Shown: positions 18,127 through 25,597 of the stretch, in pieces
Position numbering within the stretch: the first letter of the stretch is position 1
Layout: every line of letters starts with the position of its first letter
Origin: Crossiella sp. CA-258035
GTDB taxonomy: Bacteria > Actinomycetota > Actinomycetes > Mycobacteriales > Pseudonocardiaceae
NCBI RefSeq assembly: GCF_030064675.1
Contig: NZ_CP116413.1
Location: 3,876,001 to 3,940,000 of the forward strand
Reading direction: 5' to 3'
Length of the DNA stretch: 64,000 nucleotides
Program-made: the position numbers and the translations under genes
The notes under the pieces: generated by a model
What the model was told of the DNA's origin: nothing
Seen by the model: the letters and a program-made list of their open reading frames with translations, nothing else
The model's database searches: none

Positions 18127-18139
18127 GCTGCTCAGCGGC

Positions 18140-18172
18140 CGTATCCCGGTTTCCCGCCGGCAACGGGATACG
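18140..18172 (+). terminator. Hairpin terminator after the NACHT gene
   Basis: CGTATCCCG (18140-18148) pairs with CGGGATACG (18164-18172) around a 15-base loop, starting 14 bases past the stop. It separates the NACHT gene from the secreted giant gene, arguing against a single operon. Confidence 0.6.
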
Positions 18173-18265
18173 CCTCTGACCTGGCCGCACAACCTTCCTC
18201 CTGGGCAAGCTCCAGCCAGGGCCGCTCCCGGCATTGGAGCCCCACTCTTCCCCGGAGGAACGTTG

Positions 18266-21200
18266 ATGAACCTGACCAGGTTCGCCCGGCGTCTGGTCAC
18301 GCCGGCAGTGGCGGTGGCGTTGCTGGCCAGTGGCCTGGCCGCGCCGAACGCGGTCGCGGCCGAACCGGGGATCACCCCTGAGCAGCTGTCGAACGCCTTG
18401 TTCAGCGCCGCCGTCCAGCTCAAGGACAACGGCCGCACCCACGACCGCAACCTGCTGCTCAGCGCCGAGCTGGTGGACTGGCGGGCCAAGAACCCGGCCG
18501 CCTCCGCCGAGGCGCTGGACCGGCACGCCGCCGATGTGGAGAAGGTGGTGGGACTGGCCCTGGCCCCGGCCAGCGGGCGGGACCTGGTGCCGGACAGCCT
18601 GGGCCGGGGGGTGGAGGCGCTCTACGCCATTCCCGAGGTGGACAAGGGCGGCACCCAGCTCAAGGTCCTGCTCGGCGCGCTGACCACCCGCGACCTCAAG
18701 GCGACCACCGCGCCGGAGGAGCTGCGCGGGGTGCTGACCCAGCTCACCGCCTCCTCGATCGAGATCGCGCCCACCATCTGGACCGCGCTGCGCCAGGCCG
18801 CGAACCGGGACGCCATCCTCAACAGCGCCTGGACCAGCCGCCTCGGCAAGGCCACCGTCGCCGAGACCGCCGCGGTGGACCCGGCCGCCTCGCTGGACTC
18901 GCTCAAGCAGCTGCCGCAGATCAAGAAGGTCATCGACGTCGAGGCCATCCAGGCGGCGTTCCGGGAGGGCTTCACCCCGGGCATGGCGGCGCTGAACAAG
19001 CAGATCGCGCCGCTGATCAAGGTGCTCGGCGACCCCAACTCGCCGGAGACGCCGCTGGGCAAGGCGCTGGCCTGGGTCAAGGAGCACGTCGACCCGCACA
19101 CCGGGGAGGTCAAGCGGCCGACCGAGGACAAGCTCAAGCAGTACGAGGAGGACGCCAAGCAGTTCGACAAGTACCTGGACGCGGTCAAGGGCGGCCTCAC
19201 CGCCGTGGCGACCGTGGCCAAGGTGCTCAGTCCCCGCTACGCCAAGGACCTGGTCAAGTTCGCCGACACGCTCTACCAGCTCGGCAAGCACGTGGCGCCG
19301 ATGATCAACGCGGTGGCCGCGCTGGGCGCCGCGATCGCCACCGGCGCCGCGCTCGGCTCGGTGGTGCCCGCGATCGGCACCGTCATCGGCGCCGCGGTCG
19401 GCCTGGTCACCACCCTGGTCGCCCTGCTCGGCAGCGGCGGCGGGCCCAGCGCCGAGCTGCAGGCCATCCAGAACATGCACACCGAGATGCGGGAGAGCTT
19501 CAAGCAGATCAAGGCGTTCCTGGTGCAGTTCCACAAGGACGTCAACGCCCGGCTGGACCGCATCGACGCCACGCTCAACCAGATCTACGGCGACATGCTG
19601 CTGAAGTTCGACCAGGTGCTGCTGGCCATCGCGCAGTCCAACTTCCAGCTGACCCAGCAGATCAAGGACCTGCACTCGGCCCTGCTGGGCATCGCCACCA
19701 GCTTCCAGAGCGGCCACCAGCAGTTGCTGGGCGCCCTCCAGGACTCGGCGGCCCTGCCGTTCAAGGAGACCGTCAAGAAGTACGTCGACTACGCCGCGCG
19801 GGAAGGCCGCCCGATCCCCTCCTACGACGCCGCGGGCGACAACTACAAGGCGGCCGCGGAGGGCTTCGCCAACGCCGGGGACATCCTGGCCAGGAGCAAG
19901 GTGTTCATGCGGGAGGCGCTCAACGTCCCGCCCGATGACATCCTCACCACGAACAACTCGACCTCCTCGGTGAACTACCTGACCAAGTGGGCGGTGGACA
20001 ACTTCGGCTCGCAGTACGGGCAGGGCAACCCCGCCGGCGGCACCCCGAACGCCGACCTGCTCGCCGCGGCCAGCCGCGCCTACGCCACCCTGATGAGCCA
20101 GAACCCCGCCCTGTCCGCGCAGGAACCGCTGGTGGACAAGGACGGCAAGAAGACCGTGGCGCGGGTGCAGGACCTGCTCACCGCGGGGGAGGACGTGGTC
20201 GCGGCCGCCCGGCGGTTCAACCAGCCCCGGTTCAAGCCACCCACCGGGCCCTGGGTGGCGACCAACAGCCTGCTGACCGGTCTGCAGCAGGCGAACGCCG
20301 AGATCATGACCGGGCTGGCCAACGGCCTCAAGCGGTACGAGGCCGACCCCGCGGTGCAGGAGCCGGGCCGGCCGTACAACCTGTGGGGCGACCGGAACCA
20401 GAAGGTCGACGGGTTCATGAAGCGGGACGACGTCAACGTGCCCAAGTGCGTGCCGACCGCCGAACCGCCCATCCCGGCGATGCCCGCGCTCGCCAAGAGC
20501 GACCGGCTGCCCGCCCCGGTGCGGCTGCTCAAACAGCTCTACCCCGGCATCGAGCTGCGGACCTGCTGGAGCGAGGTCCGGATCAACAAGGTCGACTACG
20601 AGCCCTACGACCTCGGCCGCACGGTGATCATCCCGTGCAAGTGGTCACCGGACCCGCCGGTGGGCTGCACCAGGTTCGTCAGCAAGGGGTTCAAGAAGCA
20701 CGTCCAGCTCAGCGTCTCCTTCGACGTCAGGGGCCGGGTCCCCGGTGAGGACTTCGAGCGGACCCTGGCCGGTCAGAGCGGGCTGGGCAGTTGGCAGCGG
20801 TGCGAGTTCCCCGGCTCCAACGTCGTCGACGACGAACCGCGGGATGAGGAGCACTGCCTGATGACCCCGGCGATCACCGAGAAGATGGTGCCGCTGCCGC
20901 CCCGGTACGAGGCCGACGGGAACATGTCGGACCTGTCCACCGGCACCACCCACCCGCTGATCGACAAGACCCTGGCCCAGCGGCGGGCCGCCTACTACGG
21001 GCTGGTCGCCAACGACGTCAAGGGCGCGACCCCGAAGCTGGCCGAGGCCGGACAGGCCGACGCGAACCTGCGGCTGCTGCGCGCCTACCTGGAGATCGGC
21101 TTCCCGACCGCGTTGCAGAGCGACGAGCGCTTCCGGGAGCTGATCTACGGCACCACGGCGATCCCGTCCTCGCTGAACATCCGCAAGATCAGGAACGAGG

Positions 21201-23926
21201 CCGGGCCGCTGGCCGAGCTGTTCGGCAAGGCGGCGCAGAACCTGGCCGAGCGCAGGGACCCGTTGCACGAGCAGAAGGTGTTCAGCCAGGCCGAGCTGCC
21301 CGGCTGCACGGCGGCCCCCGCCGAGGTCGTCACCCAGGACCCGGTGGCCCGCTGCCTGGTCACCGTCGCCGGGCTGCGCAGAGGCGGTCTGGGCGAGCGG
21401 ATCGAGTACTACTCCACCGACCTGGTCGGCAACCCCGCCGCGCAGGACCCGCAGACCACCACCGCGCTGATGCGGGCCCTGCGGATCCAGGTCAAGGCCA
21501 CCCACCCGGAGTTCCCCCTCGACCCGCCCGGCGAGACCACCCCGGTGCCGCCCGCGGAGATCGGCAAGACCTTCGGCGGCCTGGGCGGCTCCGCGCGGGC
21601 CACCCTGGGCGGCAAGCACCACATGGTGTGGCAGGGCAGGCAGGACGAGGTGTTCGTGGCCAGCAGCGCGGACGGTAAGACGTGGTGGCCCCCGGTCACC
21701 GTCTCCGGGCCGCACACCGCCGGTGACACCCCGGCCATCGCCGCCTTCCAGAACAGGCTGATCGCGGTGTGGCGCAGTGGACCGTTCTCCTGGCAGGGCG
21801 GCAACAACGAGCGCACCCTGGCCGTGGCCACCAGCACCGACGGCCGGACCTGGACCGCGCCGGCCCGGCTGATGCCGGCCACCGTCGGCGCCGGCGGCAT
21901 CAGCCTGTCCGTGCAGGGCGACAAGCTGCACCTGGTCTTCCGCGGGGCAGGCGGGGACCAGGCCAAGTGGGTCACCTCCAGCCACGACGGCAAGAACTGG
22001 AAGCGGCCCCGGCTCACCGAGAACAACGGCGGCACCGCGGCCACGCCCGGACTGACCACGCTGGGCAACACCCTCGTTCAGCTCTGGCGGGGCGCCAACG
22101 ACGACCAGGCGCTGTGGTTCGCGACCAGCGGCAACGGCATCGACTGGAGCAACCAGCAGGTGCTGCCCGGCGGCGCGGCGCAGTCCGGGCCGAGCCTGAC
22201 CGCGCACAACGGCAAGGCCTTCGCGGTGTGGCGCAACGGGCCCAACGACGGCCTGTCCGTCAGCGACACCGCCAACGGCGGAACCTGGGCCGCGCCAAGG
22301 GCGTTGCACCCCGCCGCGCACGCCGTCGGGGTGCCCTCGCTCGGGGTGGTGGGCGGCAAGCTCGCCGCGATCTGGCGGGATGCCAGCGACCACAACCGGG
22401 TCAACGTCTCCACCAGCGCCGACGGCATCACCTGGTCCGCGCCCGAGGCGATCAGCAAGCTGTCCGCGGCCTCCCGGCACCAGCACCACGAGGCGCTGAT
22501 CACCGAGGCCAACCAGCTGTGGGCCAGGAACGAGCGGGAAGCGGCCGTGGCCAAGGCCAGGGAAGCGCTGGTGCTGGCCAGGGAGCTGGTCAGGGAGCAG
22601 CCGTCCTACGCGGCGACACTGGGCGCCTGGATCCGGCAGCCGGTCAGCGGCTTCCTGGCCGAGACCGGCAAACTGGAGGAGGCGATCTCGCTGCTGGGCG
22701 AGGCGGTCACCCTGCACCGCGGGCTGGCCCAGCAGGAGCCGCAGAAGTTCGAGCACCAGCGCGACCAGGCGGAAGCCCTGGTGTGGCAAGGCATCCGCAC
22801 CTGGGACAAGGGTGATCGGAACACGGGCCTGGAGCGGGTGATGGCAGGCGTCGACCTGGCCCGCACCCTGGTGGCCAAGGGCCCGCGCTTCGCCACCGAC
22901 TTCACCAGCTGGATCCGGCACCAGGCCAGCCACTACCTGGCCGAGACCGGCAAGGTGGACCAGGCGATCGCGCTGCTCGGCGAGGCGGTGGCCACCTCAC
23001 GCCGGCTGCGGCAGCAGGAGCCGGACCAGCCCGAACACGCGCTGCACGAGGCCGAAGCCCTGGTGTGGCAAGGCATCCGGCACTGGAACAAGGGCGAGAA
23101 GGACCAGGGCCGCGAGCGCACGATGACAGGGGTCGACCTGGCCCGCACCATCGCTGCCAAGGGTTCGCGCTTCGGCGTCTCCTTCGCCTACTGGATCCGT
23201 TACCCGGCAAGCGGATACCTGGCCGAGAGCGGCAAGCTCACCGAGGCCGTCGCGCTGCTGGAGGAGGCCATCACCACCAGTCGCAGGCTGGCCCAGCAGG
23301 AGCCGGGCAACCCCAACCACCAGCTGGACGAGGCGGAAGGCCTGGTCTGGCAAGGCATCCGAGTCTGGGACATGGGCGAGAAGGACCGGGGCCGCGACCG
23401 GGCAATGGCAGGCGTCGACCTGGCCCGCACCCTGGTGACCAAGAGCCCGCGCCACGCCGCCAACTTCGGCCACTGGATCCGTTACCCGGCAAGCGGATAC
23501 CTCGCCGAGACCGGCAAGCTCCAGGAAGCGATCGCGCTGCTCGGCGAAGCGGCCGCCACCTTCGGCCAGCTGAGCCAGCAGCACCCGGACAACCACGACT
23601 ACAAGCTGCACGAGGCCGACTCCCTGCTCTGGCAAGGCATCCGCACCTGGGACAAGGGCGACAAGCCCGGCGCGCTGGCCAAGGTGCGGGAAGGCCTGGC
23701 CGAGGCCCGCAAGGTGGCGGACAAGGGCGCGCTGCACGCGGACCGGTTCGGCGGCTGGCTGCTGTACCCGGGCACGGACTACGCGCTGGGCAACGACCAG
23801 AAGCCGGAGGCGGTCGCGATGGCCAAGGAGGCGGTGGAGATCTACACCCGGCTCACCGCCGCCGACGCCAAGTACCAGCCGAAACTCGACGCGGCCAAGC
23901 AGAAGCTGACCGCACTCCAGGGCTAG
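18266..23926 (+). CDS. Giant secreted multidomain protein, toxin-like architecture
   Basis: 1886 residues. A Sec signal peptide (ending NAVAA-EPG) opens the protein. Residues about 30-340 are helical. A glycine- and alanine-rich hydrophobic stretch at about 342-392 (with GSVVPAIGTVIGAAVGLV) is followed at about 394-497 by an amphipathic coiled coil (QIKAFLVQFHKDVNARLDRI and onward). This order resembles helical pore-forming toxins that insert a hydrophobic hairpin. A cysteine-containing region of unknown fold (about 650-1090) leads to BNR/sialidase-like repeats at about 1100-1395 (SSADGKTW, STDGRTWTAP, SHDGKNWKRP, SADGITWSAP), probably a propeller without an obvious catalytic set. Residues about 1400-1886 are helical repeats of exactly 94 residues. 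The ATG 18266 follows GGAGGA. A ricin-type lectin gene follows 18 bases downstream. I do not recognise the full protein; the pore idea is inference. Confidence 0.8.
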   Translation: MNLTRFARRLVTPAVAVALLASGLAAPNAVAAEPGITPEQLSNALFSAAVQLKDNGRTHDRNLLLSAELVDWRAKNPAASAEALDRHAADVEKVVGLALAPASGRDLVPDSLGRGVEALYAIPEVDKGGTQLKVLLGALTTRDLKATTAPEELRGVLTQLTASSIEIAPTIWTALRQAANRDAILNSAWTSRLGKATVAETAAVDPAASLDSLKQLPQIKKVIDVEAIQAAFREGFTPGMAALNKQIAPLIKVLGDPNSPETPLGKALAWVKEHVDPHTGEVKRPTEDKLKQYEEDAKQFDKYLDAVKGGLTAVATVAKVLSPRYAKDLVKFADTLYQLGKHVAPMINAVAALGAAIATGAALGSVVPAIGTVIGAAVGLVTTLVALLGSGGGPSAELQAIQNMHTEMRESFKQIKAFLVQFHKDVNARLDRIDATLNQIYGDMLLKFDQVLLAIAQSNFQLTQQIKDLHSALLGIATSFQSGHQQLLGALQDSAALPFKETVKKYVDYAAREGRPIPSYDAAGDNYKAAAEGFANAGDILARSKVFMREALNVPPDDILTTNNSTSSVNYLTKWAVDNFGSQYGQGNPAGGTPNADLLAAASRAYATLMSQNPALSAQEPLVDKDGKKTVARVQDLLTAGEDVVAAARRFNQPRFKPPTGPWVATNSLLTGLQQANAEIMTGLANGLKRYEADPAVQEPGRPYNLWGDRNQKVDGFMKRDDVNVPKCVPTAEPPIPAMPALAKSDRLPAPVRLLKQLYPGIELRTCWSEVRINKVDYEPYDLGRTVIIPCKWSPDPPVGCTRFVSKGFKKHVQLSVSFDVRGRVPGEDFERTLAGQSGLGSWQRCEFPGSNVVDDEPRDEEHCLMTPAITEKMVPLPPRYEADGNMSDLSTGTTHPLIDKTLAQRRAAYYGLVANDVKGATPKLAEAGQADANLRLLRAYLEIGFPTALQSDERFRELIYGTTAIPSSLNIRKIRNEAGPLAELFGKAAQNLAERRDPLHEQKVFSQAELPGCTAAPAEVVTQDPVARCLVTVAGLRRGGLGERIEYYSTDLVGNPAAQDPQTTTALMRALRIQVKATHPEFPLDPPGETTPVPPAEIGKTFGGLGGSARATLGGKHHMVWQGRQDEVFVASSADGKTWWPPVTVSGPHTAGDTPAIAAFQNRLIAVWRSGPFSWQGGNNERTLAVATSTDGRTWTAPARLMPATVGAGGISLSVQGDKLHLVFRGAGGDQAKWVTSSHDGKNWKRPRLTENNGGTAATPGLTTLGNTLVQLWRGANDDQALWFATSGNGIDWSNQQVLPGGAAQSGPSLTAHNGKAFAVWRNGPNDGLSVSDTANGGTWAAPRALHPAAHAVGVPSLGVVGGKLAAIWRDASDHNRVNVSTSADGITWSAPEAISKLSAASRHQHHEALITEANQLWARNEREAAVAKAREALVLARELVREQPSYAATLGAWIRQPVSGFLAETGKLEEAISLLGEAVTLHRGLAQQEPQKFEHQRDQAEALVWQGIRTWDKGDRNTGLERVMAGVDLARTLVAKGPRFATDFTSWIRHQASHYLAETGKVDQAIALLGEAVATSRRLRQQEPDQPEHALHEAEALVWQGIRHWNKGEKDQGRERTMTGVDLARTIAAKGSRFGVSFAYWIRYPASGYLAESGKLTEAVALLEEAITTSRRLAQQEPGNPNHQLDEAEGLVWQGIRVWDMGEKDRGRDRAMAGVDLARTLVTKSPRHAANFGHWIRYPASGYLAETGKLQEAIALLGEAAATFGQLSQQHPDNHDYKLHEADSLLWQGIRTWDKGDKPGALAKVREGLAEARKVADKGALHADRFGGWLLYPGTDYALGNDQKPEAVAMAKEAVEIYTRLTAADAKYQPKLDAAKQKLTALQG
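22619..23746 (+). repeat. Four in-frame 282-bp tandem repeats (94-residue TPR-like units)
   Basis: The tryptophan codon of the motif LVWQGIR recurs at 22784, 23066, 23348 and 23630, exactly 282 bases apart. Each unit contains a WIRxxASGYLAETGKL block, LLGEAV, an LVWQGIRxWDKG block and GVDLARTL. A degenerate fifth unit (FGGWLLYPG onward) reaches the C-terminus and a partial unit precedes the first. DNA identity between units is high enough to suggest recent duplication or ongoing homogenisation. Confidence 0.9.
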
Positions 23927-23944
23927 CCGGAAAGGACAACCGCG

Positions 23945-24463
23945 ATGGGACAACGCATGCGCACACTGGTCCTGGCCACCGCCGGACTGCTGGCCGCCAC
24001 CGGCCCCGCCCCGGCGACCGCCGCCGAGGACCTGCGGGTGCTCTCGGTCTTCGCCGAAGGCCGCGAGGGTTGCCTGGCCCCGCTGTGGGGCAGCACGGAC
24101 CCCGGCGCCTACCTCAGCTACGAGCCGTGTGACCGGTCCAGGGCCCAGTTCTGGCGAATGCTCGGCGACGGCGGAGGCTGGGGCAGCTACCAGTCGGCCG
24201 CCTCGGGGCTGTGCCTGACCGTGGTCAACAACAGCACCGCCCAGGGCGAGGACGTCGTGCAGCAGCCCTGCGCGGGCGCCCCGAACCAGCTGTGGCGCTC
24301 CGTGCAACGCGACCCGTTCACCAAGTACCTGGAAAAGCGCGCCAAGCACAGCGACAAGTGCCTGAGCGCGGGCTACACCCACCACACCCCGTCGGCGGAG
24401 GTGGTGCAGATGGACTGCCTGAACGTCAGCTGGCAGAAGTGGGCGGTCGACTCGCTGGCCTGA
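23945..24463 (+). CDS. Secreted ricin-B-type lectin
   Basis: 172 residues with a signal peptide (MRTLVLATAGLLAATGPAPATA) and one ricin-B beta-trefoil. The three-fold pattern is visible as cysteine/QxW-like blocks: EGCLAPLWG to RAQFWRM, SGLCLTVVN to PNQLWRS, and DKCLSAGY to WQKWAVD. AAAGGAC precedes ATG 23945; ATG 23957, which starts the signal peptide directly, is an alternative. It lies 18 bases after the giant gene and before a strong terminator, so the two are co-transcribed. Ricin-B domains bind galactose or related sugars. A freestanding lectin beside a large exported protein suggests a targeting or assembly partner, which is inference. Confidence 0.88.
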   Translation: MGQRMRTLVLATAGLLAATGPAPATAAEDLRVLSVFAEGREGCLAPLWGSTDPGAYLSYEPCDRSRAQFWRMLGDGGGWGSYQSAASGLCLTVVNNSTAQGEDVVQQPCAGAPNQLWRSVQRDPFTKYLEKRAKHSDKCLSAGYTHHTPSAEVVQMDCLNVSWQKWAVDSLA

Positions 24464-24473
24464 CCTGCCAGCC

Positions 24474-24514
24474 GGCCCGGATCGCCGCCACTGGGGGTAG
24501 CGGCGATCCGGGCC
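24474..24514 (+). terminator. Perfect 15-bp hairpin terminator of the giant/lectin operon
   Basis: GGCCCGGATCGCCGC (24474-24488) pairs without mismatch with GCGGCGATCCGGGCC (24500-24514) around an 11-base loop, 10 bases past the lectin stop. No T-tract follows. This closes the two-gene operon. Confidence 0.88.
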
Positions 24515-24616
24515 CTCCTCCCGAACCCCTCCCAGGGTCAGCCCGGTGACACCATCACAATCCCCGGCCGGGCCGGGCACAATCCTTTTGAGGATCGTCA
24601 AAGCGGGGGAGGCATT

Positions 24617-25597
24617 GTGGTTCAGCGGCTCGGCAGCCCGGTCGCGCTCGCGCCGCTGGACACGCTGCGGGTCTCGGTGTCCCACCAGGCGGGCAGCACG
24701 CTGTTCTCACTGCTGATGGACGCGGCAGGCGCCTCGACCGAGAGCGTGCCCGCCGGGCTGCGGGGTCTGGTGCAGGCCGCGCTGCCCGCGGAGGTCATGC
24801 GGCTGTTGCTGCCGTTGCGGCTCCACCGGACCGGCATCCCGGACTGCCTGGCCCCGCTGGCCGATCCCGACGTCGAGACCGCGCTCGGGCGCCTGCGGGA
24901 CCAGCGCCCTGACCTGGTGGCAAGCCAGACCCGGCTGTTCTTCCAGCAGTACCACGGCCAGGTCCCGCCGGCCTGGCAGCGGCTGATCGACCGGCCCGGT
25001 CCCTATCTCGCCGCCTTCGCCAGTGCCTTCGAGGCGATCTGGCTGGTCTACGCGCCGCTGTGGCGGCGGGCGCGGCCGGTGCTGTGGCGGGAGACCGAGC
25101 GGATCGGCGCGGCCGTGGTCACCGGCGCGCTGCCGGTAGCGCTGGCGGTGCTGGGCAACCACTGCTGGCAGGTGCGCGGCGAGCAGCTGTTCGTGGACAC
25201 CGACAGCAGGGGCGGCCGTGCGGACCGCCGCTTGGTGCTCACCCCGCTGATCTCCGGGGCCACCGCGGCATCGTTCAGCCTGGAGCACCCCGACCGGATC
25301 GAGCTGGCCTACCCGGCCCCCGGCTTGGCCCTCGTCCTCCAGAACTCCGACGCCCCGCCCGTGCCGGACGCGCTGACCGCGTTGCTCGGCGCGGCCCGTG
25401 CCCGGATCCTGCGGCACTGCGCGCACCACCCCACCATGACCGAGGTCGCCGCCCTGCTCGCCGTCACCCCGGCCACCGCCACCCACCACTGCCGCACCCT
25501 GGAGGCGGCCGGGCTGGTCGAACGCCGTCGCCGCGGCCGCGAGGTCCGGCTGCACCGGACCGGTCGTGGTGACGCGGTGGTGGAGCTGTTCCGCTAG
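24617..25597 (+). CDS. Winged-helix transcriptional regulator (ArsR-like C-terminus)
   Basis: 326 residues. The last 90 residues form a winged helix (ARARILRHCAHHPTMTEVAA, then VTPATATHHCRTLEAAGLVE). The first 230 residues are a conserved-looking helical region without a recognised catalytic motif, as in the DUF5937-type regulators of actinobacteria. GTG 24617 follows GGGGGAGG. Its stop overlaps the stop of the convergent LuxR gene through the palindrome CTAG (25594-25597). Target genes cannot be read from sequence; it could act on the upstream secreted operon, but a terminator lies between. Confidence 0.72.
   Translation: MVQRLGSPVALAPLDTLRVSVSHQAGSTLFSLLMDAAGASTESVPAGLRGLVQAALPAEVMRLLLPLRLHRTGIPDCLAPLADPDVETALGRLRDQRPDLVASQTRLFFQQYHGQVPPAWQRLIDRPGPYLAAFASAFEAIWLVYAPLWRRARPVLWRETERIGAAVVTGALPVALAVLGNHCWQVRGEQLFVDTDSRGGRADRRLVLTPLISGATAASFSLEHPDRIELAYPAPGLALVLQNSDAPPVPDALTALLGAARARILRHCAHHPTMTEVAALLAVTPATATHHCRTLEAAGLVERRRRGREVRLHRTGRGDAVVELFR

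Noticed and set aside
22497-23926. CRISPR array or DNA satellite in the repeat region
   Set aside because: The 282-bp repeats are in frame, protein-coding and lack short repeat/spacer alternation.
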